The position numbers and the translations under genes are program-made. This document shows positions 8,504-16,476 of a stretch of 64,000 bases of DNA, one piece after another (the first letter of the stretch is position 1; every line of letters begins with the position of its first letter). Below the pieces are notes generated by a model. That model was not told the origin of the DNA, did not search any database, and worked only from the letters and a program-made list of their open reading frames with translations. The stretch covers positions 2,604,001-2,668,000 of the forward strand of contig NZ_CP026949.1 of the NCBI RefSeq assembly GCF_003065425.1, in the 5' to 3' direction. This DNA comes from Mycetocola zhujimingii. Its GTDB lineage: Bacteria > Actinomycetota > Actinomycetes > Actinomycetales > Microbacteriaceae.

Positions 8504-9565
8504 TCAGCCGCGCGCGTCTCCGGCGGTGCTCGCTCTCTCGAACAACTCGGGGGCAAGCGTGACGGTCCTGTGCTCATGTGCTCCCCCTGCGATCTCTTCG
8601 AGAAGCAGCCCGGCAGCGATCCGACCCATCTCGTGACCGGGTTGCCCGACCGTGGAGATGGGGATAATCGAGTCGGCAGCGAAGTGGTTGTTGTCATACC
8701 CGATGATGGCGATATCCTCGGGAACCCGAATTCTCTCTGCCACCAATGCTTGTACGCATCCCGCCGCAAGCGCGTCCGCTGCCGACACGATTGCGTCCGG
8801 TCGCTCGGATAATTTGCGAGCGGCGATTTCTTTGCCGAACTCTCGCCCGGTGCGAATTGTCAGTCGCGCTGTTTCCGCGACCTCCAGCCTCGTACCACTT
8901 CCCCACTCAGCTACGGCACGTCGCGCCCCCGAAAGCCGCTCGGCGACAGCATGAAGGCTGAGCGGGCCGCCAGCGAAGATGAGACGAGTTCGACCGCGCT
9001 CGAGCAAGTGGGTTGCTGCCAGATAGCCGCCGTGCTCTTCATCGACAGTTACCCCGCAGGAGTGACCAGGGTTACCCGGCCAGTTCACCGTCACTACGGG
9101 TCGCCCGTGGTTCCGCACGCGCTGCGCAGCTTCAAGCGGACCATCAAGCGGGGCCAGGAGCACGCCGCCAACACGAGCCTCATCGAACCAGTCCAGGAAG
9201 TCGTTCTGGCTTTCGAAATTGACGTCGCTGTTGGCGAGCAAAAGCTTCATTCCGGCTTCCGCTGAGGCCGCCTGAGCCCCACGCGCGATGTCCACGAAGA
9301 GCGAGTTGCCGATATCAACGATGACAAAGCCCAGGGTGTCCGCCCTCCCATTCGCGAGGGTCCGCGCCAGATTGTTGCGCACGAACCCGAGCTCATCAAT
9401 GGCGGCGAGAACTCGGGCCCGGGTCGCTGGCGCCACAATCGATGGCCGGTTAAGGACGTTGGAGACCGTGCCCAGGGCGACGCCGGCACGCCGAGCGACG
9501 TCGGACATGCTCGCCGCCCCGGGCTGGGTCGACGCTGGTCGATCACTGAGGGGCGTGTCAACCAT
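8504..9565 (-). CDS. LacI-family transcriptional repressor of the rhamnoside module
   Basis: The HTH begins at MSDVARRAGVALGTVSNVLN and is followed by the hinge helix region and a periplasmic-binding-protein-like sensor domain (LGFVIVDIGNSLFVDIARGA, IIGYDNNHFAADSIIPISTV). From the ATG at 9565 the protein has 353 residues; AGGAG lies directly against this ATG, and an ATG at 9508 just before the HTH is an alternative. It diverges from the sugar-binding protein gene, with a perfect LacI-type operator between them, so it very probably represses the ABC transporter and rhamnosidase genes. The inducer is inferred to be rhamnose or a rhamnoside. Confidence 0.92.
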   Translation of the reverse strand: MVDTPLSDRPASTQPGAASMSDVARRAGVALGTVSNVLNRPSIVAPATRARVLAAIDELGFVRNNLARTLANGRADTLGFVIVDIGNSLFVDIARGAQAASAEAGMKLLLANSDVNFESQNDFLDWFDEARVGGVLLAPLDGPLEAAQRVRNHGRPVVTVNWPGNPGHSCGVTVDEEHGGYLAATHLLERGRTRLIFAGGPLSLHAVAERLSGARRAVAEWGSGTRLEVAETARLTIRTGREFGKEIAARKLSERPDAIVSAADALAAGCVQALVAERIRVPEDIAIIGYDNNHFAADSIIPISTVGQPGHEMGRIAAGLLLEEIAGGAHEHRTVTLAPELFERASTAGDARG

Positions 9566-9612
9566 CTCCTGGCACCATTCTCCCGCTTGTTGAATCGTTA
9601 TAAATCTCGCTC

Positions 9613-9641
9613 TTGCAGATTCGATCCTCACACATTACCTT
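9613..9641 (+). promoter_or_regulatory. Promoter of the rhamnoside uptake operon
   Basis: TTGCAG (9613-9618), a 17-bp spacer and TACCTT (9636-9641) form a sigma-70-like promoter reading into the sugar-binding protein gene. The predicted start of transcription falls inside the operator that follows. Confidence 0.65.
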
Positions 9642-9644
9642 GTG

Positions 9645-9658
9645 TTGAAGCGCTTCAA
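9645..9658. promoter_or_regulatory. LacI-family operator
   Basis: TTGAAGCGCTTCAA is a perfect 14-bp palindrome with the central CG typical of LacI/CcpA-type sites. It lies 3 bp downstream of the -10 box, an ideal position for repression. Confidence 0.85.
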
Positions 9659-9687
9659 TATGTCCGAGCGCGCCCATTCAAGGAGGA

Positions 9688-10989
9688 ATGATGATTACCC
9701 TGACCACGCGAAGCCGGCGCATGCTGGCGGTTACTGCTGGAGCGGGCATTGCCGCTCTGGTCCTTTCGGGCTGCGGAGGGGGAGGCGGAGGCGCAAGTTC
9801 CTCTCCGGACAAGTTCGGTGTCTTAATCAACGCAGAAAACACCGAAATCCCCGACGTGCTGGCGGTGCTTGCCGACAAGCAGTGCTCGACTGAGAACGAG
9901 ACACTGCCGATCGACTTCGAGTCTGTGCCACAGACCAACCTCGATCAGCGGCTGCAGTTGCTCGCTGGCCAGAACGCTCTCCCCGTCCTCTTCTCCGCCG
10001 GTAACGCACCAGCACTGACGAAGACCCTTGCCGAATCCGGAAACGTCCTCGACTTCGAGAAGGCGTTGACCGATCTGGACGCACTCGACAACATCGAGCC
10101 GGCAGCAATATCGACAATTGAGTCGCTCTACGGCGGCTTCAACGCACTTCCCTTTGAATACAACGTCGAAGGGATCTGGTACAACAAGCAGCTGTTCGCA
10201 GACAACGGCGTGACCGCGCCGGAGACCTGGGACGACCTGGTCTCCGCAGCGGAAACGTTCAACGCAGCGGGCCTCACGCCCTTCTCCGCCAGCGGTGACC
10301 AGGGATGGCCCATCACTCGACTCATCGGGAACTACATCTTCCGCACGCTCGGTCCTGACGCACTACAGAAGGTCGCCGATGGCGATGCGAAGCTGACCGA
10401 TCCTGAGTACGTGGAGGCTGCTCAGGCAATCGCCGACCTGGGAGCGGCCGGATACTTCGGTCAGGGCGTTGGGTCGATCGACGCGGATACCGCAGCGAAC
10501 CAGTTCATGAATGGCAGTGCAGCGATGTACTACATGGGCAGTTGGACGCTCAGCGATTTCGCTGACGCTGAGCGCAATCAAATCGGTGAAGAAAACATCG
10601 GTTTCATGCCATTCCCCTCCGTCGAGGGAGGCGAAGGGGACAGCTCTCAGCTCGCAGCCAACGTCGGACTCCCCGCCACGTTCAACGCCAAGAGCTATGA
10701 CGAGAACGTCGGCTCCTGGCTGAGCTGCATCTCCGAGAACTATGGAAGCACCGCTCTCGCGGACAAGCAGCGAGTATCGGGCTTCAAGCTCAACACTCCG
10801 GTCGAGGACGTTCCGCCCCTGACAGCCGAGGTGCAGGAGCGAATCAGTGCTACCGACGAGACGGTCCTCTGGTTCGAAGCGTTGTTCTCGACCAAGGCCA
10901 CGACAACGAGTCAGACGAACGCCGCACAGCTGGTCACCGGGGACATCTCCGCTGAAGAATTCATGTCTCTCGTTCAGAACGACCTGTAA
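9688..10989 (+). CDS. ABC transporter sugar-binding lipoprotein
   Basis: A 433-residue extracellular solute-binding protein of family 1. The signal peptide ends in the lipobox LSGC (cysteine near residue 29), followed by a glycine-rich linker. The body has typical carbohydrate-binding features (EGIWYNKQLFADNGVTAPETWDDLVSAA split over two lobes, AAMYYMGSW). AGGAGG at 9681-9686 precedes two adjacent ATGs (9688 and 9691); the second has the better spacing. First gene of the uptake operon, followed by two permeases and a GH78 enzyme; no ATPase is encoded here, so a shared MsiK-like ATPase elsewhere is likely. Confidence 0.95.
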   Translation: MMITLTTRSRRMLAVTAGAGIAALVLSGCGGGGGGASSSPDKFGVLINAENTEIPDVLAVLADKQCSTENETLPIDFESVPQTNLDQRLQLLAGQNALPVLFSAGNAPALTKTLAESGNVLDFEKALTDLDALDNIEPAAISTIESLYGGFNALPFEYNVEGIWYNKQLFADNGVTAPETWDDLVSAAETFNAAGLTPFSASGDQGWPITRLIGNYIFRTLGPDALQKVADGDAKLTDPEYVEAAQAIADLGAAGYFGQGVGSIDADTAANQFMNGSAAMYYMGSWTLSDFADAERNQIGEENIGFMPFPSVEGGEGDSSQLAANVGLPATFNAKSYDENVGSWLSCISENYGSTALADKQRVSGFKLNTPVEDVPPLTAEVQERISATDETVLWFEALFSTKATTTSQTNAAQLVTGDISAEEFMSLVQNDL

Positions 10990-10999
10990 AAACTCTTCC

Positions 11000-11029
11000 G
11001 GGAAGGGGTGCGCTTCCGTACCCCTTCCC
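11000..11029 (+). promoter_or_regulatory. Intercistronic hairpin between binding protein and permease genes
   Basis: GGGAAGGGGT (11000-11009) and ACCCCTTCCC (11020-11029) form a perfect 10-bp stem with a 10-nt loop. No T-run follows. Such hairpins commonly protect the binding-protein mRNA and lower permease expression. Confidence 0.65.
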
Positions 11030-11055
11030 CAAACTCTCTCTTTCTAAGGGTCACC

Positions 11056-11940
11056 ATGAAACAGGTTCTGGGCGACAGAAAGTCCATCCTCATCCTCATC
11101 GGTCCGGCTTTGCTGGTCTACACACTCGTCATGCTGGTTCCCGTCGTCTGGTCACTCGGCTACACCCTCTTCGAGGGCAACGCCATCATCGGTTTCCAGT
11201 TCGTCGGTCTGGACAACTTCGCGCGCATGCTCACGGATGCTCGCGTGCACGAAGCCCTCTGGTTCACGATCCGCTACGCGATTGTCATCACGATTGGCCA
11301 GGTCTTCTTCGGCTACCTGCTGTCGCTGCTGTACGTGTTTGTGCTGAAAAAGTCGTCGGGGATCATCCGCACCCTGGCGTTCTTCCCCGTGGTACTCCCC
11401 ACTGTCGCAGTCGCGTTGATGTTCCAAAAAATGTTCGAGGTAGCTCCGCAGAACGGACTCGTCAACGAATTCCTCAACCTGTTGGGACTTGAGTCGGTCG
11501 ACTGGTTCGGAAACTCCGGGTCGGCATTTCTCGTGATCGCCATCATGGACATCTGGCGATCGATGGGGTTCTACGGCGTCCTTCTCTACGCCGGACTCGT
11601 CGACATCCCCGAGGACGTTCTGGAATCAGCGCGAATCGACGGTGCGAGTGGTTGGCGACTGGTGCGGCACATTGTCCTGCCCCTCTCGCTTCCGGTCCTG
11701 CTCTCGTCCATCATCTTCAGCATCAACGGCACGCTCAAGGTGTTCGACAGCATCCTGGCCCTGACCAATGGCGGACCCGGGACCAGTACCAGCCCACTGA
11801 CGATCTACATGTTCCAAACCTCGTTTACCTACGGCGAATACGGGTACGGCAGTTCCATCGCCCTCTTGCTTACCCTGCTCTGTCTCGTCGTCACGGTTTT
11901 CATTTTCCGTTCCTCGCGTCGCGACCTTACGAAGGGCTGA
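11056..11940 (+). CDS. Carbohydrate ABC transporter permease (MalF/UgpA type)
   Basis: From the ATG at 11056 (MKQVLGDRKSILILIGPALL) the protein has 294 residues and six predicted membrane helices. The EAA loop is visible as ESARIDGASGWRLVRHIVLPL near residue 200, the docking site for the ATPase. It pairs with the next gene, which starts 3 bp after its stop codon. It imports the sugar delivered by the upstream lipoprotein. Confidence 0.94.
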   Translation: MKQVLGDRKSILILIGPALLVYTLVMLVPVVWSLGYTLFEGNAIIGFQFVGLDNFARMLTDARVHEALWFTIRYAIVITIGQVFFGYLLSLLYVFVLKKSSGIIRTLAFFPVVLPTVAVALMFQKMFEVAPQNGLVNEFLNLLGLESVDWFGNSGSAFLVIAIMDIWRSMGFYGVLLYAGLVDIPEDVLESARIDGASGWRLVRHIVLPLSLPVLLSSIIFSINGTLKVFDSILALTNGGPGTSTSPLTIYMFQTSFTYGEYGYGSSIALLLTLLCLVVTVFIFRSSRRDLTKG

Positions 11941-11943
11941 CCC

Positions 11944-12837
11944 ATGTCTACCTCGACGCTCACCGCGCCCGCTCGGCCACAAGCCCCGGCTGCGCGCCGT
12001 CGCTCGCGGCCACGGTGGATGAGGAAGCTGCCAACGACGATCATTGTGGCGTTGCTCCTCATCATTGAGATTTACCCACTCGTGTGGCTTCTTCTCGGCT
12101 CGTTCAAGACAAACCGCGAGTTCCTGGAAGAGCCCGTCTGGTCGCTTCCGTCTTCCTTTAATTTCGACAACTACGTCGACGCATGGACCACGGGAAACAT
12201 CGCGCAGTACGCGACGAACAGCATCATCGCTGTTTTCCCTGCCCTCTTCTTCATGTTGGTCATGGGAACAGCGGCCGGGTTCGCTCTGGAAGTGATGGTG
12301 TGGAAGGGACGCAACGGCGTCCTTCTCGCTTTCCTCACCGGAATCATGGTGCCAGGACAGATGATCCTGCTGCCCTTGTTCACCGTGTATTTTCAGACCG
12401 GCTTGTCGGGAACGCTCTGGCCGCTGATCATCACCTATACGGCGACAGGTCTCCCCCTGACCGTATTCATGATGGCCACCTACTTCCGATCGGTGCCCAG
12501 GGAAGTCTTCGAGGCGTCCACTCTCGACGGCGCAACCATCCTGCGTTCATTCTTCTCGGTCGGACTTCCCATGATCAAGAATGCGATCTTCACGGTCGCG
12601 CTCGTTCAGTTCTTTTTCATCTGGAACGACCTCCTGATCGCCCTGACCTTCACCAACTCGACGGATCTCAGAACGATCCAGGTCGGACTCCTGAACTTCA
12701 ACGGAGAATACGGGAGCACCAATTACGGTCCCCTGTTTGCGGCGATCTGCATCAATGTTTTCGGAACACTGGCGATCTATCTTTTCCTCAATCAACGCGT
12801 ACAAAAGGGCCTTACCGCCGGCTCCGTGAAAGGCTAA
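11944..12837 (+). CDS. Carbohydrate ABC transporter permease (MalG/UgpE type)
   Basis: A 297-residue permease with an Arg/Pro/Ala-rich cytoplasmic N-terminus and six membrane helices. The EAA loop is EASTLDGATILRSFFSVGLP near residue 185. It closes the importer and lies 8 bp before the rhamnosidase gene, so transport and hydrolysis are coupled in one operon. Confidence 0.94.
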   Translation: MSTSTLTAPARPQAPAARRRSRPRWMRKLPTTIIVALLLIIEIYPLVWLLLGSFKTNREFLEEPVWSLPSSFNFDNYVDAWTTGNIAQYATNSIIAVFPALFFMLVMGTAAGFALEVMVWKGRNGVLLAFLTGIMVPGQMILLPLFTVYFQTGLSGTLWPLIITYTATGLPLTVFMMATYFRSVPREVFEASTLDGATILRSFFSVGLPMIKNAIFTVALVQFFFIWNDLLIALTFTNSTDLRTIQVGLLNFNGEYGSTNYGPLFAAICINVFGTLAIYLFLNQRVQKGLTAGSVKG

Positions 12838-12845
12838 CCAGCTCC

Positions 12846-15524
12846 ATGACCGCTCAGATCAGCAGGACCATCCGGTTCGAACACCTCCGCGATGCGCTCG
12901 GAATCGGGACTCCCTCACCCCGCCTCTCCTGGCAAACACAGGCGGAAGCAGGCTGGACTCAGGCGGCATACGAGGTCGAGGTGGAACGCGCCGGTCAGGT
13001 CGAACTGAGCGGCCGAATCGAGTCGCCAGAGCAGGTCCTCGTCCCCTGGCCGACTCACCCGTTGAACTCGCGGGAGCGGGCGTCACTACGGGTGCGGGTG
13101 TTCGGCGCCGACGGGTCAGCCTCCGATTGGAGTTCCCCCTCCGAGGTCGAAGCAGGCCTGCTCAACGCGTCGGACTGGACCGCCCGGCCGGTGTCCGCCG
13201 CGTGGGACGAGGATAGCGACAGTGATCGCCGTCCCCCGCTGGTGCGCTCAGAGTTCTCGGTCACCGCGCCAATCGCTCGAGCCCGACTCTACGTCTCCGC
13301 CCACGGCCTGCACGAGACCGAGATCAACGGCCGTCGCGTCGGCGATAACATTTTGTCGCCCGGGTGGACTGTCTACGGTTCTCGACTCCGCTATTACACA
13401 CACGATGTCACGGACCTCGTGCAGGCAGGCCAGAACGCGATTGGAGCCTATCTGGCTGACGGCTGGTACCGCGGGAGGATCGGTTTCAATGGTGGCGCGC
13501 GCAACCTTTACGGCGACGACCTTTCATTCATCGCTCAGCTGGAAATCGATCACGTCGATGGAACGCGCCAGACAATCGTGACGGATGCCGACTGGAAAGC
13601 GTCATTCGGTCCGCTTCTGTTTTCGGGTTTGTACGACGGTGAGCACTACGACGCGACGCAAGAGCAATCGGGGTGGTCCCAGCCAGAATTCGATGACGTT
13701 GGGTGGACACGGGTCGCCGTCGGCGAGCGCGACCCCGGGACGCTTGTAGCGCCAGAAGGACCGCCCGTGCGGTGCACCGAGGTAGTACCTCCCGTGTCAG
13801 TCTCGCGAACCGCCGACGGCCGGTACCTGCTCGACTTCGGGCAGAATCTGGTGGGGCGCCTGAGCGTGCGCGCCGATGGACCGAACGGCACCACCATCCG
13901 ACTCCGGCACGCTGAGGTGATGCAGGACGGCGAGCTCTACACGCGCCCTCTCAGGCAGGCGGCAGCCACCGACGTGCTGGTTCTGAACGGGGAAGGTCCA
14001 CGCGAGTGGGAGCCACGGTTCACTATCCACGGGTTCCGTTACGCGGAGATTTCTGGTTGGCCGGGTGAACTGAAGGGTGACGACGTCGTCGCCAGGGTTT
14101 ACCACTCGGACATGGAGCGCACCGGCTGGTTTGAGACCTCCGATCCACTCGTGAATCGCCTCCACGACAATGTGCTGTGGAGTATGCGCGGCAACTTTGT
14201 CGATATACCGACTGATTGCCCACAGCGCGATGAAAGGCTGGGATGGACCGGCGACCTTCAGGTATTCGCGCCGACGGCGTCATTCCTCTACGACGTGACC
14301 GGCATGCTCAGTTCCTGGCTGAAGGATGTCGCCGTCGAACAACTCGAGGACGGAACTGTGCCGTGGTACGTCCCCGTCATCCCTGGTGGCGATCATTGGA
14401 CGCCGATCCAACCGGGCGCTGTGTGGGGCGATGTCGCTGTGCTGACGCCCTGGACGCTCTTCGAGCGTTTCGGTGACACTCAGATCCTGGAGAACCAGTA
14501 CCACAGTGCAAAAGCGTGGGTCGAACTCATAGATCGACTAGCGGGTCCAGACCATCTCTGGAATGAGGGCTTTCAGCTCGGCGACTGGCTGGATCCTGCG
14601 GCACCGCCACACGACCCGGCCGATGCCCTCACCGACCGCCACCTCGTAGCGACCGCGTACTTCGCTCATTCCTCACAGCGACTCTCGCAGATCGCGGACG
14701 TGCTCGGCCGCGGCAATGATGCTGACCGATTCCGGGCCCTCGCTGACGACATCCGGGAGGCATTCATCGCCGCATACGTCGAGCCGTCCGGGCGGATGTC
14801 GAGTGACGCTCAGACTGCGTACGCGCTTGCGATTTCATTCGGTCTTCTCCCCACTGACGAACGGAAGCAAGTCGCGCACCACCGCCTGGCGGAACTCGTG
14901 TCGGAAGCAGGCAACCGCATCGCGACGGGGTTTGCAGGCACTCCGGTGATTTCAGACGCGTTGACCATCGCTGGTGAGACCGAAACCGCCTACTCCCTGC
15001 TCCTGGAGCGCGAGTGCCCTTCGTGGTTGTATACGGTGCTGCAGGGAGGCACGACCATCTGGGAGCGTTGGGACAGCCTGCTTCCCGACGGAAGCGTAAA
15101 TCCAGGCGAGATGACGTCATTCAACCACTACGCCCTCGGCGCCGTGGCCGACTGGATGCATCGCGTCGTCGGGGGGCTTTCTGCCGTCGAACCGGGATAT
15201 CGGCGCGCTCGCATTCAACCGCAACCCGGCGGGGGTCTTACCTCCGCGTCAGCGCGTCACCTCACGCCTTACGGCGAGCTGTCCTCCGCGTGGGTGATCG
15301 ACGAGGGGACGTTCACCCTGAATCTGACCGTTCCGACCGGCACGAGCGCTGAGGTGGCCCTGCCGGACGGTACAGAACGCCTGGTCTCGTCGGGCTCCCA
15401 CCGGTTCAGCTGCGCGTCCATTGCCCCTCGTCCCGACGACTTGCGCCTCCCGCCGCGAGATCGAGCTGCCGAAAATGGCTCCGTAGAACCGCGGATGCCG
15501 ACCGTCGCGCGCCCTTTTTGGTAA
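12846..15524 (+). CDS. Alpha-L-rhamnosidase, glycoside hydrolase family 78
   Basis: Hydrolyses terminal alpha-L-rhamnose from glycosides. From the ATG at 12846 it has 892 residues. The frame is open far upstream, but that part overlaps the permease. Domains in order: N-terminal Bac_rhamnosid_N-like beta domains, the carbohydrate-binding region, then the (alpha/alpha)6 catalytic domain with the hallmark DCPQRDERLGWTGD near residue 457 and PGEMTSFNHYALGA near 752, and a C-terminal beta domain. No signal peptide is present, so it acts inside the cell on imported oligosaccharides. About 30 residues beyond the usual domain end (rich in Arg, Pro) look added. Confidence 0.95.
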   Translation: MTAQISRTIRFEHLRDALGIGTPSPRLSWQTQAEAGWTQAAYEVEVERAGQVELSGRIESPEQVLVPWPTHPLNSRERASLRVRVFGADGSASDWSSPSEVEAGLLNASDWTARPVSAAWDEDSDSDRRPPLVRSEFSVTAPIARARLYVSAHGLHETEINGRRVGDNILSPGWTVYGSRLRYYTHDVTDLVQAGQNAIGAYLADGWYRGRIGFNGGARNLYGDDLSFIAQLEIDHVDGTRQTIVTDADWKASFGPLLFSGLYDGEHYDATQEQSGWSQPEFDDVGWTRVAVGERDPGTLVAPEGPPVRCTEVVPPVSVSRTADGRYLLDFGQNLVGRLSVRADGPNGTTIRLRHAEVMQDGELYTRPLRQAAATDVLVLNGEGPREWEPRFTIHGFRYAEISGWPGELKGDDVVARVYHSDMERTGWFETSDPLVNRLHDNVLWSMRGNFVDIPTDCPQRDERLGWTGDLQVFAPTASFLYDVTGMLSSWLKDVAVEQLEDGTVPWYVPVIPGGDHWTPIQPGAVWGDVAVLTPWTLFERFGDTQILENQYHSAKAWVELIDRLAGPDHLWNEGFQLGDWLDPAAPPHDPADALTDRHLVATAYFAHSSQRLSQIADVLGRGNDADRFRALADDIREAFIAAYVEPSGRMSSDAQTAYALAISFGLLPTDERKQVAHHRLAELVSEAGNRIATGFAGTPVISDALTIAGETETAYSLLLERECPSWLYTVLQGGTTIWERWDSLLPDGSVNPGEMTSFNHYALGAVADWMHRVVGGLSAVEPGYRRARIQPQPGGGLTSASARHLTPYGELSSAWVIDEGTFTLNLTVPTGTSAEVALPDGTERLVSSGSHRFSCASIAPRPDDLRLPPRDRAAENGSVEPRMPTVARPFW

Positions 15525-15525
15525 A

Positions 15526-15555
15526 CGGAGGTCGAGCCGGGGATCGAACCCCGCG
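15526..15555 (-). other. tRNA T-arm-like fragment
   Basis: Read on the minus strand the sequence has a TTCGATC loop flanked by CGGGG and CCCGG (one mismatched pair) and a seven-base acceptor-like tail. It resembles the 3' end of a tRNA but no D-arm or anticodon arm exists beside it, because purC begins there. It marks the right edge of the rhamnoside module. Confidence 0.3.
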
Positions 15556-15566
15556 ATAATGGGTCC
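15555..15566 (+). promoter_or_regulatory. Leaderless -10 box of purC
   Basis: GATAAT at 15555-15560 stands 6 bp before the GTG start at 15567, with no ribosome binding site between. Confidence 0.55.
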
Positions 15567-16466
15567 GTGAGCGAATCGACAGACCTGGCCGGCTGGAAAC
15601 ACGTCTACTCCGGCAAGGTCCGTGACCTCTACGAACGCGCAGACGGCACGGCATCCGACTCACTGCTCGTGGTCGCGAGCGACCGGGTCAGCGCCTTCGA
15701 CCACGTGCTCTCCCCCGGCATCCCCGGCAAGGGTGAACTCCTCACCACGCTGAGCCTGTGGTGGTTCGACCAGCTGAGCGTGCCCAACCACCTCCTGCCA
15801 GACCACGAGCTGACCGACGACGGTACTGTCGCCGAGATCATCCCCCGTGAGGTCGCCGGCCGCGCAATGCTCGTCAAGAAACTCGACATGTTTCCCGTCG
15901 AGTGCGTCGTCCGCGGCTACCTGACGGGCTCCGGCTGGAAGGAGTACGTCGCGTCGCAGAGCGTGTGCGGAATCCCGTTGCCCGCCGGCCTGTCCAATGG
16001 TGACCGGCTGCCGGAGCCCCTCTATACCCCCGCGTACAAGGCGCCGATGGGCGAGCACGACGAGAACATCTCGTTCGAGCAGAGCGTCGAGCTCGTTGGT
16101 GAAACGGATGCCACAGCACTTCGCGACCTGTCCCTCGCGATCTACGCCGAGGCATCCGCCCTCGCTGAAAAGCGCGGCGTGATCCTCGCCGACACCAAGT
16201 TCGAGTTCGGTCGCGACCGCGCGACGGGCCTCATCACCCTCGGCGATGAGGTACTCACCTCCGACTCGTCGAGGTACTGGGATGCCGCGGTGTACGCGAC
16301 GGCGGACACTCCCGAAGCCCGCATGGCCAGCTTCGACAAGCAGATCGTGCGGGACTGGCTCGCCGCCAACTGGGACCAGACCGGAACGCCGCCCGAGCTG
16401 CCGCAGGCCATAGTCGAGAAAACGGCAGACCGCTACCGGGAATTGCTCCTTCGCCTCACCGCGTAG
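15567..16466 (+). CDS. purC: Phosphoribosylaminoimidazole-succinocarboxamide synthase PurC
   Basis: Condenses CAIR with aspartate to SAICAR using ATP. The 299-residue protein shows HVYSGKVRDLY near residue 11, LVVASDRVSAFDHVL near 31, VVRGYLTGSGWKEY near 113 and the C-terminal LADTKFEFGRD and DEVLTSDSSRYW motifs. The GTG at 15567 is chosen from homology and the -10 box position. It is separated from purD by the M16-like gene and the rhamnoside module. Confidence 0.97.
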   Translation: MSESTDLAGWKHVYSGKVRDLYERADGTASDSLLVVASDRVSAFDHVLSPGIPGKGELLTTLSLWWFDQLSVPNHLLPDHELTDDGTVAEIIPREVAGRAMLVKKLDMFPVECVVRGYLTGSGWKEYVASQSVCGIPLPAGLSNGDRLPEPLYTPAYKAPMGEHDENISFEQSVELVGETDATALRDLSLAIYAEASALAEKRGVILADTKFEFGRDRATGLITLGDEVLTSDSSRYWDAAVYATADTPEARMASFDKQIVRDWLAANWDQTGTPPELPQAIVEKTADRYRELLLRLTA

Positions 16467-16476
16467 AGTGCGAAGT
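16464..16476 (+). promoter_or_regulatory. Leaderless -10 box of the MFS transporter gene
   Basis: TAGAGT (16464-16469) overlaps the purC stop codon and is followed by 7 bp and GTG at 16477. This spacing decides the start codon. Confidence 0.55.

Noticed and set aside
12183-12845. Upstream extension of the rhamnosidase frame
   Set aside because: It overlaps the second permease gene, has no homology to GH78 proteins and the ATG at 12846 begins the conserved N-terminus.
15526-15555. Complete tRNA gene
   Set aside because: Only a T-arm-like part is present, with one mismatch in the stem; the place where the rest should be is the start of purC.
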